Source: Halorubrum amylolyticum
GTDB lineage: Archaea; Halobacteriota; Halobacteria; Halobacteriales; Haloferacaceae
Assembly (NCBI RefSeq): GCF_004114995.1
Contig: NZ_SDJP01000011.1
Coordinates: 1 to 64,000 of the forward strand
Length of the DNA stretch: 64,000 nt
Reading direction: 5' to 3'
Shown here one piece after another: positions 36,857 to 46,839 of this stretch. The translations under genes and the position numbers were made by a program. The notes beneath the pieces are model-generated. The model saw only the letters and a list, made by a program, of their open reading frames with translations. It ran no database searches and was not told where the DNA came from. The first letter of the stretch is position 1, and every line of letters starts with the position of its first letter.

Positions 36857-38632
36857 ATGAGCAAAGCAGAATCCACGGAGACCACCACGGAACACGGTGT
36901 CATCCAGAGCGTGAGCGGTCCGGTCGTGAGCGCCCGCGACCTCGACGCCCGCATGAACGACGTCGTCTACGTCGGCGACGAAGGCCTCATGGGGGAAGTG
37001 ATCGAGATCGAAGGCGACATCACGACCGTTCAGGTGTACGAGGAGACCTCCGGGGTCGCCCCCGGCGAGCCCGTCGAGAACACGGGCGAGCCGCTGTCGG
37101 TCGACCTTGGTCCGGGCATGCTGGACGCCATCTACGACGGCGTCCAGCGTCCCCTGGACGTGCTGGAGGGCAAGATGGGCAGTCCGTACCTCGACCGCGG
37201 GGTCGACGCGCCCGGCATCGACCTCGAGAAGGAGTGGGAGTTCGAACCCGCCGTCGAGGTCGGCGACGAGGTCGGCCGCGGCGACGTGGTCGGCGTCGTC
37301 GAGGAGACGGTCACCATCGACCACAAGGTGATGGTGCCGCCGGACGCCTTAGAGGAGGGCGAGACCACCGAGGTCACCGCCGTCGAGTCGGGCTCGTTCG
37401 ACGTCACCGAGACGGTGGCCGAGCTCGCCAACGGGACGGACGTCTCGATGCACCAGGAGTGGCCCGTCCGCGAGGCGCGCCCCTCCGCGAACAAGAAGAC
37501 GCCCCGGACGCCGCTGGTGTCCGGCCAGCGCATCCTCGACGGGCTGTTCCCCATCGCGAAGGGCGGGACGGCCGCGATTCCGGGGCCGTTCGGCTCCGGG
37601 AAGACGGTCACCCAGCACCAGCTCGCGAAGTACGCCGACGCGGACATCATCGTCTACGTCGGCTGCGGCGAGCGCGGCAACGAGATGACCGAGGTCATCG
37701 AGGACTTCCCCGAGCTTGAGGACCCGGCCAACGGCAACCCGCTGATGGCCCGGACCTCGCTCATCGCCAACACCTCGAACATGCCCGTCGCGGCGCGTGA
37801 GTCCTGTATCTACACGGGGATCACGATCGCCGAGTACTACCGCGACATGGGGTACGACGTGGCGCTGATGGCCGACTCCACCTCGCGGTGGGCGGAGGCC
37901 ATGCGCGAGATCTCCTCCCGGCTGGAGGAGATGCCCGGCGAGGAGGGGTACCCCGCGTACCTCGCCGCCCGGCTCGCGCAGTTCTACGAGCGCGCCGGCT
38001 ACTTCGAGAACGTCAACGGGACGGAGGGGTCCGTCTCGGCGATCGGCGCGGTGTCGCCGCCCGGCGGCGACTTCTCCGAGCCGGTCACCCAGAACACGCT
38101 GCGCATCGTGAAGACGTTCTGGGCGCTCGACGCGGACCTGGCGGAACGCCGCCACTTCCCGTCGATCAACTGGAACGAGTCGTACTCGCTGTACAAAGAC
38201 CAGCTCGACCCGTGGTTCGAAGACGAGGTCGCCGACGACTGGGCCGAGAAGCGCCAGTGGGCGGTCGACGTGCTCGACGAGGAGACCGAGCTGCAGGAGA
38301 TCGTCCAGCTCGTCGGGAAGGACGCCCTGCCCGACGACCAGCAGCTCACCCTGGAGGTCGCCCGCTACCTGCGCGAGGCGTACCTCCAGCAGAACGCGTT
38401 CCACCCGGTCGACACGTACTGTCCGCCGGAGAAGACGTACCTCATGCTGACGACGATCGAGACGTTCAACGACGAGGCGTTCGACGCCCTCGAAGCGGGC
38501 GTGCCCGTCGAGGAGATCATCGACACCGAGGCCGCCCCCCGGATCAACCGGATCGGCGTCCAGGAGGACTACGAGGAGTACGTCGAGGAGCTCAAAGCGG
38601 AGATCACCGAGGAACTCCGGAGCCTCTACTAA
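36857..38632 (+). CDS. atpA: A-type ATP synthase catalytic subunit A
   Basis: 591 residues. An N-terminal beta-barrel ([20 protein letters not shown]), the non-homologous insert near residues 110-200, Walker [11 protein letters not shown] near residue 240, the Walker B-like [20 protein letters not shown], and [15 protein letters not shown]. It hydrolyses or makes ATP in the A3B3 head. No intein is present although archaeal atpA is a common intein host. Length normal. Confidence 0.96.
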   Translation: MSKAESTETTTEHGVIQSVSGPVVSARDLDARMNDVVYVGDEGLMGEVIEIEGDITTVQVYEETSGVAPGEPVENTGEPLSVDLGPGMLDAIYDGVQRPLDVLEGKMGSPYLDRGVDAPGIDLEKEWEFEPAVEVGDEVGRGDVVGVVEETVTIDHKVMVPPDALEEGETTEVTAVESGSFDVTETVAELANGTDVSMHQEWPVREARPSANKKTPRTPLVSGQRILDGLFPIAKGGTAAIPGPFGSGKTVTQHQLAKYADADIIVYVGCGERGNEMTEVIEDFPELEDPANGNPLMARTSLIANTSNMPVAARESCIYTGITIAEYYRDMGYDVALMADSTSRWAEAMREISSRLEEMPGEEGYPAYLAARLAQFYERAGYFENVNGTEGSVSAIGAVSPPGGDFSEPVTQNTLRIVKTFWALDADLAERRHFPSINWNESYSLYKDQLDPWFEDEVADDWAEKRQWAVDVLDEETELQEIVQLVGKDALPDDQQLTLEVARYLREAYLQQNAFHPVDTYCPPEKTYLMLTTIETFNDEAFDALEAGVPVEEIIDTEAAPRINRIGVQEDYEEYVEELKAEITEELRSLY

Positions 38633-38633
38633 C

Positions 38634-40055
38634 ATGAAAGAGTATCAGACCATCACCGAGATCAGCGGCCCCCTCGTGTACGCCGAGGTCGACGAGTCGA
38701 TCGGCTATGACGAGATCGTCGAGATCGAGACGGCACAGGGCGAGACGCTGCGCGGACAGGTGCTCGAATCCTCGGAGGGCGTCGTCGCCATCCAGGTGTT
38801 CGAGGGCACCTCCGGTATCGACCAGAACGCGTCCGTCCGGTTCCTGGGCGAGACGATGAAGATGCCCGTCACCGAGGACCTGCTCGGGCGGGTCCTCGAC
38901 GGCTCCGGCCGCCCGATCGACGACGGTCCGGAGATCGTCCCCGAGGAGCGACAGGACATCGTCGGCGCGGCGATCAACCCGTACTCTCGGGAGTACCCCG
39001 AGGAGTTCATCGAGACGGGCGTCTCGGCCATCGACGGGATGAACACGCTCGTCCGCGGCCAGAAGCTCCCGATCTTCTCCAGCTCCGGCCAGCCGCACAG
39101 CGAACTGGCGATGCAGATCGCCCGGCAGGCCAGCGTGCCCGAAGAGGAGGAGGGCGACGACGAGGAGAGCTCCGAGTTCGCCGTCATCTTCGGCGCGATG
39201 GGGATCACCCAGGAGGAGGCCAACGAGTTCATGGAGGACTTCGAGCGCACCGGCGCCTTGGAGCGCTCCGTCGTCTTCATGAACCTCGCGGACGACCCCG
39301 CCGTCGAGCGGACGGTCACCCCGCGGATGGTGCTCACCACGGCCGAGTACCTCGCCTTCGAGAAGGACTACCACGTCCTCGTCATCCTGACGGACATGAC
39401 CAACTACTGCGAGGCGCTCCGCGAGATCGGGGCGGCCCGCGAGGAGGTCCCGGGGCGACGCGGCTACCCCGGATACATGTACACCGACCTGGCGCAGCTG
39501 TACGAGCGCGCCGGGCGGATTCAGGGCCGTGAGGGGTCGGTCACCCAGATCCCGATCCTCACGATGCCGGGCGACGACGACACCCACCCGATCCCGGACC
39601 TGACCGGGTACATCACGGAGGGGCAGATCTACGTCGACCCCGACCTCAACAGTCAGGGGCTCCAGCCCCCGATCAACGTCCTCCCCAGCCTGTCGCGGCT
39701 GATGGACGACGGGATCGGCGAGGGGCTCACCCGCGAGGACCACGCCGACGTGAAAGACCAGATGTTCGCGGCGTACGCGGAGGGCGAGGACCTGCGCGAC
39801 CTCGTGAACATCGTCGGTCGCGAGGCGCTCTCGGAGCTCGACAACAAGTACCTCGACTTCGCGGACGCGTTCGAGTCGGAGTTCGTCGACCAGGGCTTCG
39901 ACCAGAACCGCGGCATCGAGGAGACGCTGGAGATCGGCTGGGACCTGCTCTCGATGCTCCCGAAGGACGCCCTCAACCGGATCGACGAGGAGTTCATCGA
40001 GGAGTACTACCGCGAGGAGGACTCCGAGCGCGAAGTCGTCGAAGCGGCCGACTAA
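38634..40055 (+). CDS. atpB: A-type ATP synthase regulatory subunit B
   Basis: 473 residues. It has the same barrel-plus-ATPase build as AtpA ([20 protein letters not shown]) but the P-loop is degenerate ([16 protein letters not shown]), as expected for the non-catalytic subunit; [19 protein letters not shown] and [27 protein letters not shown] sequence are family hallmarks. It starts one base after the atpA stop. The C-terminus is acidic. It is the last gene of the uninterrupted operon. Confidence 0.96.
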   Translation: MKEYQTITEISGPLVYAEVDESIGYDEIVEIETAQGETLRGQVLESSEGVVAIQVFEGTSGIDQNASVRFLGETMKMPVTEDLLGRVLDGSGRPIDDGPEIVPEERQDIVGAAINPYSREYPEEFIETGVSAIDGMNTLVRGQKLPIFSSSGQPHSELAMQIARQASVPEEEEGDDEESSEFAVIFGAMGITQEEANEFMEDFERTGALERSVVFMNLADDPAVERTVTPRMVLTTAEYLAFEKDYHVLVILTDMTNYCEALREIGAAREEVPGRRGYPGYMYTDLAQLYERAGRIQGREGSVTQIPILTMPGDDDTHPIPDLTGYITEGQIYVDPDLNSQGLQPPINVLPSLSRLMDDGIGEGLTREDHADVKDQMFAAYAEGEDLRDLVNIVGREALSELDNKYLDFADAFESEFVDQGFDQNRGIEETLEIGWDLLSMLPKDALNRIDEEFIEEYYREEDSEREVVEAAD

Positions 40056-40145
40056 GCCGGCTTCTCTCTACTCTTTCGCGCCCGATTCCGCCGAGCGGCC
40101 GCGCCGGACGCCGCGTCGGCCGCTCCGTACCGCCCCACCTCGCCG

Positions 40146-41402
40146 TCACTCCTCGTCGAGGGGATCGTCGCCGTCGGCGAGATCGATCACGTTCTCGCGG
40201 CCGAGGCGGAGCTTCTCCACCTCGCCGTCGTCGGCCATCCGCGAGAGCACGCGCGAGGTCTTCGACTTCGACCAGCCGAACTCCTCGACCACGTCCGACT
40301 GCTTCATCCGCCCGCCGCGCTCGCGGAGCGCGCGCCTGACTCGGTCCTCGTCCGTGAGGAGTTCGGGGTCGATCGCGTCGGGGTCGTCGTCCGAGCGGGT
40401 CTCGGCCGCGCTCGCGGAATCGCCCCGGTGGGTGCCGGCGGCCCCCGATCCGTCCGGCGCGCCGCCGTTCGATCCCGACGGGGAGGGGTCCGGTCCGGCT
40501 CCCCCGTGATCGGCCCCGCCGTCGTCGCCGGCCGCGGAACCGCCGCTCCCGTCGCCGGCCGCGGAACCGCCGCTCCCGTCGCCGAGACCGAATCGACCGG
40601 TCCGCACGGCGTAGCCGGCGAGCCCGACCGCCGCGACGAGGACGAGGACGCCGAGCGCGGCGAGGAGGGCGGCGTTTTCGGCGCCGCCCGAGTCGGAACC
40701 GGCGCTCGCGCCGTCCCCGTCGTCACCGCTCCCCCCGCCGGCGGTCGCCGCCGACACGGCGCGGACGCGCGGCCGGCCGTCGTCGAAGTCCTCGCGGCCG
40801 CGCCACTCGACGTCGCCGTCGCCGGCGTCGTCGGGATCGGGGTCGGTGGACTCGACGACGTACCCATCCGGCGCCGAAACGGCCAGCGCGTCGTCCTCGC
40901 TGATGAAGAATCCCCCGGCGAAGACGTCGCCGGCGACGACCGCGTCGCCGTCGACCGCGGCGAAGCCGGTCCACGTGAACCGGAAGCTGACGACGCCCCA
41001 GCGGCGGGGAACCTCTTGGATCCCGGTCTCGGCCTCGAAGTCGGTCGCGCGCATCTCGCGGTCGGACGAATCGTTTGCGGCCGAGACGACGCCGGACATC
41101 CGCTCGGCGAACGGGTCGAGGTAGCGGCTCGTGTTGGATCGGAACCGCTCTTGGAACCGCTCGTACTCCGCGACGTCGGAGTCGTTTTCGAGGCGGGTTC
41201 GGAGGGTGACCTCCCACGTCGCCGAGCCGTCGGCGGCCAGATCGATCCGGGTGAGCGTGTTGTCCGGGGCGGGCTGGTCGTCGGTCTGCGGGACGACGAC
41301 GGTCTGTGCGCTCGCTGCACCGCCGAGCGCGACGGCCGCCAGACAGCAGACGGCGACGAGGAGGACGAGGACCGCACGCGGGGTCCGATCGCTCGGTCGC
41401 AT
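40146..41402 (-). CDS. Membrane protein with extracellular domain and C-terminal winged helix
   Basis: 418 residues. A signal peptide (LVLLVAVCCLAAVALGGAASA), an extracellular domain of about 220 residues (TRIDLAADGSATWEVTLRTR, WGVVSFRFTWTGFAAVDGD), one transmembrane helix near residues 255-275, a Gly/Ser/Asp-rich linker and a cytoplasmic winged helix (GGRMKQSDVVEEFGWSKSKT). This is the layout of haloarchaeal membrane-bound HTH proteins (DUF7345/DUF7343-like), which may sense the surface and act on DNA. It lies on the opposite strand between atpB and atpD and is divergent to the next gene. Confidence 0.8.
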   Translation of the reverse strand: MRPSDRTPRAVLVLLVAVCCLAAVALGGAASAQTVVVPQTDDQPAPDNTLTRIDLAADGSATWEVTLRTRLENDSDVAEYERFQERFRSNTSRYLDPFAERMSGVVSAANDSSDREMRATDFEAETGIQEVPRRWGVVSFRFTWTGFAAVDGDAVVAGDVFAGGFFISEDDALAVSAPDGYVVESTDPDPDDAGDGDVEWRGREDFDDGRPRVRAVSAATAGGGSGDDGDGASAGSDSGGAENAALLAALGVLVLVAAVGLAGYAVRTGRFGLGDGSGGSAAGDGSGGSAAGDDGGADHGGAGPDPSPSGSNGGAPDGSGAAGTHRGDSASAAETRSDDDPDAIDPELLTDEDRVRRALRERGGRMKQSDVVEEFGWSKSKTSRVLSRMADDGEVEKLRLGRENVIDLADGDDPLDEE

Positions 41403-41583
41403 CGGACGGGCATACTCCGCCGTTCGGGTTAAAAGCCACAGATCGTCGCCGTCGCCGCGGCCCCGCGATCTCTGCGGTTCGTCGGCGCGCTCCGTCGGTC
41501 CCCGTGCAACGCGGCGAAACTGGGCGAAACGGTGCGAGACGAACGACGCGATATATGTGTCCGGCGTGCCACGACACTCGACG

Positions 41584-43572
41584 ATGAAGGGCACACGGCT
41601 CCTGACCGCGCTGGTGGCGCTGGGGCTCGTCGTCGGATCGGTCCCCGGCGGCGCGCTGGCCGGGGGAGTCGGGTCCGGCGCCGCGCCGACGGTCGGCGGG
41701 GACGACGCTGCGACCGACCGGATCGGCGTGGCGCCGACCCCGCCGACGCAGGCTGACGGCGGAGGGACCTCGGGCGGAAGCGGGACCGGTGAGACCGACG
41801 GAACGAACGCGAGCGACGGTAACGCGTCGCGCGCGGCGGTCGGCCAACAGCTCGCGACGGTCATCGCCGTCACCGACGACGAGGTGAGCGGCGGCGTCGA
41901 GGCGTCGTCGCTCGCGGCCGCGCTGGAGAACGGCAGCGAGTCGGAGCGAGCCGCGGTGCTCGCCGATCGGGCGGCGGCCCTCCGCGAGCGGGCCGACGCG
42001 GTCGTCGCCGACCAGCGCGAGGCGCGCGAGGCGTACGAGGCGGGGGCCCTCACCCGCGACGAGTTCGCCCGGCGGCTCGCGGTGATCTCCGGGCGGGCGG
42101 GAACCGTCGCCAGCGGCTTCGAGCGCCTCGACGACCGCGCCGAGGGGGTCTCCGCGCTGGAGCTGCGCGCCGCCGGCTACGACCGGGACGCAAACGAGGA
42201 GGCGCGCGACCGGCTCGACCGCGTCACCGGGTCCGGGGCGAGCGCGCTGCTCGCGCAGTACACCGGCGAGCGCTCCGGCGAGTACTCGATCGACGTCGAC
42301 GGCGGCGTCTCGATCGAAGCCGAGAGCGACGACGGGGGGCGCTCCCGCGAGTTCGAGCGCGACCGGTCCGGAAACGGGACGTTCCGGGTGAGCCAGAGCG
42401 AGGCGCTGTCGGCCGCGAGGGAGCCGCTCTCGAACGAGAGCGACGGCGAGTGGACGCTCCGCTCCGTCGACCGCGACGACGACGGCTACTACGGGTTCGA
42501 GTTCGCCTTCTACGGGCCCGCGGCGACCGGCGAAGCCGAGGTGAGCGTCGACGGGGAAACCGGCGCGGTCTTCGAGTTCGAGGAGGAGATCGAACCGCGA
42601 GGGGAGGGTGGCTCCGAAGGCGACACCGGCGAGACGCCGCTGTCGATCGCGATCGTCGACGGCACCGCCGACGCCGGCGGGACGGTCTCTCTCCGCGTCA
42701 CCGCCGCCGGCGCTCCCGTCGAGGGCGCGACGGTCGCGGTCGGCGACCGCGACGCCGGGACGACCGACGGCGACGGGCGGATCGCGGTGCGGCTGCCCGA
42801 CGAGGACGAGGTCGACATCGAGGTCGAGGGGGACGGACGCGAGGGCGAACTGGGGCTCGCGCTTCGGTCTGCGTCGCCCGGGGAGGCCGAGGACGAGATG
42901 ATCCGCGAGCGACTCGACGTGACCGGCACCGTCGACGACGGGACGGTCTCGGTCTCCGTGACGTACGACGGCGAGGGCGTCGCCGGCGTCGCGGTCACCG
43001 CCGCCGGCGAGCCGGTCGGCACGACCGACGGGGACGGGAGCCTCTCGTTCGACGCCGTCGGGACCGGTGACGGCGGGCTGGAGGTCGGTCTCACGAAGGG
43101 GGGCTTCGAGGCCGAAATCGAGTTCGAGGTCGGCGACGACGGCGCGCTCGCGCCGGACGACATCGACATCGACGGCCGCGACGCGGACGGTGACGACGGC
43201 TCCGACGCGCCGGAGGACAGCGGTGAAGACGACCGGAATGACGAGGACGACTCCGACGATCCCAATGATCCGGACGATCCGGATGATTCGGACGATCCTG
43301 ACGATCCTGATGACTCCGACGATCCTGACGATCCTGATGACTCCGACGATCCTGACGACTCCGACGATCCCGACGACCCCGACGATCCTGGCGATTCTGA
43401 TGATCCGAACGATCCGGATGACTCCGACGACTCCGACGATCCCAATGATCCGGATGATCCGGATGATTCGGACGATCCTGACGACCCTGATGACTCCGAC
43501 GACCCTGATGATTCGGATGACCCAGACGACTCCGACGACCCAGACGATCCAGACGATCCCGACGACAACTGA
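41584..43572 (+). CDS. Secreted DUF7096-like protein with aspartate-rich repeat tail
   Basis: 662 residues. A Sec signal peptide (LLTALVALGLVVGSVPGGALA) is followed by a Ser/Thr/Gly linker, a helical region (residues 85-220; RAALRERADAVVADQREARE), a PepSY-like segment (FYGPAATGEAEVSVDGE), two Ig/CarboxypepD-like beta modules (SLRVTAAGAPVEGATVAVGD and VSVTYDGEGVAGVAVTAAGE) and a tail of about 105 residues made only of D, P, S, N and G. Likely a cell-surface protein; divergent from the membrane HTH protein, 181 bases apart, so the two may act together. Function unknown. Confidence 0.75.
   Translation: MKGTRLLTALVALGLVVGSVPGGALAGGVGSGAAPTVGGDDAATDRIGVAPTPPTQADGGGTSGGSGTGETDGTNASDGNASRAAVGQQLATVIAVTDDEVSGGVEASSLAAALENGSESERAAVLADRAAALRERADAVVADQREAREAYEAGALTRDEFARRLAVISGRAGTVASGFERLDDRAEGVSALELRAAGYDRDANEEARDRLDRVTGSGASALLAQYTGERSGEYSIDVDGGVSIEAESDDGGRSREFERDRSGNGTFRVSQSEALSAAREPLSNESDGEWTLRSVDRDDDGYYGFEFAFYGPAATGEAEVSVDGETGAVFEFEEEIEPRGEGGSEGDTGETPLSIAIVDGTADAGGTVSLRVTAAGAPVEGATVAVGDRDAGTTDGDGRIAVRLPDEDEVDIEVEGDGREGELGLALRSASPGEAEDEMIRERLDVTGTVDDGTVSVSVTYDGEGVAGVAVTAAGEPVGTTDGDGSLSFDAVGTGDGGLEVGLTKGGFEAEIEFEVGDDGALAPDDIDIDGRDADGDDGSDAPEDSGEDDRNDEDDSDDPNDPDDPDDSDDPDDPDDSDDPDDPDDSDDPDDSDDPDDPDDPGDSDDPNDPDDSDDSDDPNDPDDPDDSDDPDDPDDSDDPDDSDDPDDSDDPDDPDDPDDN
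43254..43569 (+). repeat. Aspartate-rich degenerate repeat (DDPDDSDD)n
   Basis: About 105 codons of GAT/GAC with interspersed CCx and TCC/TCG encode D-P-D-D-S-D-D-type repeats to the end of the secreted protein. The 9- and 18-bp units are drifted. Such density of carboxylates could bind Ca2+ or Mg2+; that is inference. Confidence 0.9.
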
Positions 43573-43866
43573 CGGGGCCACGAATCCGGAGCTCCGACCC
43601 CGTACGCCGCACGGGTCCCATTGGGTGGCGGCCGGCTTCTGACCGCGCCGCTCCGCCGGACCCGAGGAACCGATCGCCACCCCGCCGCGAGTCGGCCGGA
43701 GCCCGGAGTTCTCCGGCCCGGCGGACGCGATCGGGCCGTCGCTGTCAGCGGCACGCGGTCCCGGTTCCGGTCCGTCTTTCCGCGTCTCGCGTACGGGCTC
43801 GTACGCGCCGACACGGCGCGACTGAAAAGAATTATCCGCCTCGGAGCGGAACCGTTCCCCAACAAG

Positions 43867-44565
43867 ATGGCCAAGGACGTCAAACCGACGCGGAAGAACC
43901 TGATGGCGATCGAGGACCGCATCGAGCTCTCCGAGCGCGGTCACGACACGCTCGAACAGAAGCGTGACGGCCTCATCATGGAGTTCATGGACATCCTCGA
44001 TCAGGCGCAGGACGTCCGCTCGGACGTGTCCGAGAACTACGAGGCGGCCCAGCGCAAGATCGACATGGCCCGCGCGATGGAGGGCGACGTCGCCGTTCGC
44101 GGCGCGGCCGCGGCGCTGAAAGAGCACCCCGAGATCACGACCCAGTCGAAGAACATCATGGGCGTCGTGGTCCCGCAGATCGAGTCCTCGAAGGTGCGGA
44201 AGAGCCTCGACGAGCGGGGGTACGGGCTGCTCGGCTCCTCGGCGCGAATCGACGAGGCCGCGGACGCCTACGAGGAGCTGTTGGAGAAGGTCATCCTCGC
44301 CGCCGAGGTCGAGACGGCGATGAAGAAGATGCTCACGGAGATCGAGACCACCAAGCGCCGCGTGAACGCCTTGGAGTTCACCCTCCTGCCCCGCCTGTAC
44401 GAGAACCAGGAGTACATCGAGCAGAAGCTCGAAGAGCAGGAGCGCGAGGAGATCTTCCGGCTGAAGAAGATCAAGGCCAAGAAAGAGGAGGAAGAAAAGG
44501 AGGAAGCCGCCGAGGCCGCCGAGGACGCCGCGGCCGAGACCGAAGAGCCGGAGCCCGCGGACTGA
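43867..44565 (+). CDS. atpD: A-type ATP synthase subunit D
   Basis: 232 residues. [20 protein letters not shown] begins the long antiparallel coiled coil; [20 protein letters not shown] lies in the middle and [20 protein letters not shown] in the return helix, the hallmarks of subunit D, the rotor shaft that fits inside the A3B3 head. The tail is unusually rich in E/A/K. A TATA-like GAATTATC (about 43829-43836) is 31-38 bases upstream, so the gene has its own promoter and is 3.8 kb away from the rest of the operon. Confidence 0.94.
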   Translation: MAKDVKPTRKNLMAIEDRIELSERGHDTLEQKRDGLIMEFMDILDQAQDVRSDVSENYEAAQRKIDMARAMEGDVAVRGAAAALKEHPEITTQSKNIMGVVVPQIESSKVRKSLDERGYGLLGSSARIDEAADAYEELLEKVILAAEVETAMKKMLTEIETTKRRVNALEFTLLPRLYENQEYIEQKLEEQEREEIFRLKKIKAKKEEEEKEEAAEAAEDAAAETEEPEPAD

Positions 44566-44609
44566 CACCGGCGAACCGACCCGTTCTCACGCCTTTCTCT
44601 CTCGTTTCG

Positions 44610-45005
44610 ATGTCCTGTCCCCACTGTGACGCCGCCGTCGTCGCGTTCGCGGTTCCGCCCGCGCTCCGCGGCCACGCGCCCGACTCCCCGACCGCGATCT
44701 GCACCCGTTGTCTCCGGACGGTTCCGGCGGCCGAGGCCGCGACTGACGGACCGTCCGCCGCCGACACAGATCCGGACTTCTCCGCCGTCGACCCCGCGTT
44801 CCCCGCCGGCGAGGCCGGCGTCGCCCTCGCGCTCGCCTGCGGCCAGTTGGAGTCGCTCGCGCTCAATCGGGCGTCGATCGAGGCGCTCGTCGAACACGCG
44901 GAGCGGTCGGGAGCGGACGCCTTCGCCTTCTTCGAGCGACTCGACGCGGCCGACGCCGCGTTCGACCTCGAACGACGACGGTCGGCGCTGCTCGACATGC
45001 TGTAG
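44610..45005 (+). CDS. DUF6276-like small zinc protein
   Basis: 131 residues. MSCPHCDAAVVAFAVPP and ICTRCLRTVPAAEA give two CxxC pairs at the N-terminus; the rest is a helical domain with ALACGQLESLALNRASIEAL and RSGADAFAFFERLDA. It matches my memory of the haloarchaeal DUF6276 family. Lies 44 bases after atpD in the same direction, so may be co-transcribed. Function unknown. Confidence 0.75.
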   Translation: MSCPHCDAAVVAFAVPPALRGHAPDSPTAICTRCLRTVPAAEAATDGPSAADTDPDFSAVDPAFPAGEAGVALALACGQLESLALNRASIEALVEHAERSGADAFAFFERLDAADAAFDLERRRSALLDML

Positions 45006-45046
45006 GCGGTTCGACGGGGTTCGGCTCCGCCGGCCGAGCGCTCTCC

Positions 45047-45430
45047 TCAGCCGTCGTCGTCGACGTCGATCCCGTCGGGGTCGTTCCACTCATCGCCTCC
45101 ATCCGCTTCGCCCTCCGCTTCGCCCACGTCGTCCGCCTCGGTCCCGACCGGCCCGAGCCCCTTCTCCCCGCGCCGTCGCTCGTGGACGGCGAGGCCGGCC
45201 GTGCGCGCGTCACTTTCCGGCGCGTAGGGGTCCTCGGACGGGTCGTAGTCGCGCTCGCCGCGCTCGAACACGTACGCGAAGAAGCCGAACAGGGGAACGA
45301 AAAGGCAGATGAGCGCCCATTTCCGCGGGTTCATCTCGTGGTTCGGTGCGTCGAGGTACGCGTAGGCGGCGAACGCGACGAGCCACGCGAGCGGAACGCC
45401 GACGAGGATGACGGCGACGAGCGGCTGCAT
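45047..45430 (-). CDS. Two-helix membrane protein with acidic cytoplasmic tail
   Basis: 127 residues. Helix one (VAVILVGVPLAWLVAFAAYA), a short loop containing NPRKWALICLFVPLFGFFAY, which is the second helix and resembles the PLDc_N-type two-helix membrane unit, then an acidic tail with ERGERDYDPSEDPYAPESD. Unknown role; divergent from ilvA. Confidence 0.72.
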   Translation of the reverse strand: MQPLVAVILVGVPLAWLVAFAAYAYLDAPNHEMNPRKWALICLFVPLFGFFAYVFERGERDYDPSEDPYAPESDARTAGLAVHERRRGEKGLGPVGTEADDVGEAEGEADGGDEWNDPDGIDVDDDG

Positions 45431-45566
45431 ACGCTCACTTCGACCTCGACGCTATAAGCGCACGGGGCGACGACGCCGCCGGGACCGGACCGCCCCCGAC
45501 GGCGCGACCGATCGGACTCCGTTTCGCAACCGAGTCCTTTTGTGGGTCCCCGAGAACACGGCGGTC

Positions 45567-46829
45567 ATGTCCTCCGTCACGATCGCTGATATCGAGGCCG
45601 CCGCCGCCCGGCTCGAACCGGCGGCGATCGTCCAGCGCACGCCCGTCGAGCGCAGCCGATCGCTGAGCGAGCGGTGCGGCGCCGACGTGCGCCTGAAGAT
45701 GGAACACCTCCAGCGCACCGGCTCGTTCAAGACGCGCGGCGCGTACAACGCGATCTCGCGGGCGATCGACGGGTCCGGGGAGGGGGAAGACGAGACCCCG
45801 ATCGAACGCGTCGTGGCCGCGAGCGCGGGCAACCACGCGCAGGGGGTCGCGCTGGCGGCCTCCGGGGCGGGGATCGACGCGACGATCGTGATGCCGGAGT
45901 CGGCGCCGGCCGCGAAGATCGAGGCGACCCGCGCGTACGGCGCCGAGGTCGTCCTCCGCGGGAACGCCTTCCCCGAAGCGATGGCGCACGCGCAGACGCT
46001 GGTCGACGACCCCGGGACGCGGTTCGTCCACGCGTTCGACGACCCGGACGTGGTCGCCGGACAGGGGACGCTCGGGCTGGAGGTGCTCGATCAGGTGCCC
46101 GACGCGGACACCGTGCTCGTCCCGGTGGGCGGCGGCGGGCTCGCGGGCGGGGTCGCCACCGCGGTCAAGGCGCGGTCGCCGGAGACGCGAGTCGTGGGGG
46201 TACAGACCGAGGGCGCCTCCACGCTCTCCGAGAGCCTCGCGGCCGGCGAACTCGTGGCGCGCGAGGAGCCGGACACCATCGCCGACGGGATCGCGACCGG
46301 GGGGCTGAGCGAGCTCACCTTCGGCCTCCTGAAGGAACACCTCGACGACGTGGTCGTCGTGAGCGACGACGACGTGGCGAACGCCATCCTGCTGCTCTTA
46401 GAGCGCGCGAAGCAGATGGTCGAGGGCGCGGGCGCGACCGCCGCGGCCGCCCTCCTGAACGACGACGCGCTCGACGAACTCGATCTGGCCGGCGAGACGG
46501 TCGTCCCGCTCCTCTGTGGCGGCAACATCGACGTGACGACGCTGAAGGAGGTGGTGACGCACGCCCTCGTGGAGCGCGACCAGCTGATCGAGCTCTCCGT
46601 CCGGATCGACGACACGCCCGGGACGATGGGCGAGATAGCCACCCTGATCGGCGGGGAGCGCGCGAACATCCGGACGGTGCGCCACGAGCGCAGCCGCCCG
46701 GACCTGCCGGTGGGCGACGCCGACCTCGTGTTCGAGGTGGAGACGAACGGCCCGGCCCACGTCGACCGCGTCCTGAGTGCGGTGCGCGAGGCGGGCTACG
46801 AGGTGGCGTGGACGACGCAGGAGGGGTGA
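45567..46829 (+). CDS. ilvA: Threonine ammonia-lyase with C-terminal ACT domain
   Basis: 420 residues. PLP lysine in HLQRTGSFKTRGAYNAI, the phosphate-binding PVGGGGLAGGVATAVKA, and LLCGGNIDVTTL are those of fold-type II threonine deaminases. Residues about 340-415 form an ACT domain (ELSVRIDDTPGTMGEIATLI). It deaminates threonine to 2-oxobutanoate for isoleucine synthesis, and the ACT domain implies feedback control. ATG 45567 starts the conserved VTIADIEAAAARL. It ends directly before element copy 4. Confidence 0.92.
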   Translation: MSSVTIADIEAAAARLEPAAIVQRTPVERSRSLSERCGADVRLKMEHLQRTGSFKTRGAYNAISRAIDGSGEGEDETPIERVVAASAGNHAQGVALAASGAGIDATIVMPESAPAAKIEATRAYGAEVVLRGNAFPEAMAHAQTLVDDPGTRFVHAFDDPDVVAGQGTLGLEVLDQVPDADTVLVPVGGGGLAGGVATAVKARSPETRVVGVQTEGASTLSESLAAGELVAREEPDTIADGIATGGLSELTFGLLKEHLDDVVVVSDDDVANAILLLLERAKQMVEGAGATAAAALLNDDALDELDLAGETVVPLLCGGNIDVTTLKEVVTHALVERDQLIELSVRIDDTPGTMGEIATLIGGERANIRTVRHERSRPDLPVGDADLVFEVETNGPAHVDRVLSAVREAGYEVAWTTQEG

Positions 46830-46839
46830 GAGGCGGGAT

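Noticed and set aside
36857..38632. Intein in atpA
   Set aside because: The protein is the usual length with an uninterrupted P-loop; no splice-junction motifs are seen.
40723..44568. 1281-codon open frame on the minus strand across atpD and the secreted protein gene
   Set aside because: It is antisense to well-supported genes; composition is Arg/Gly/Val-rich, not acidic, as usual for shadow frames in GC-rich haloarchaeal DNA.
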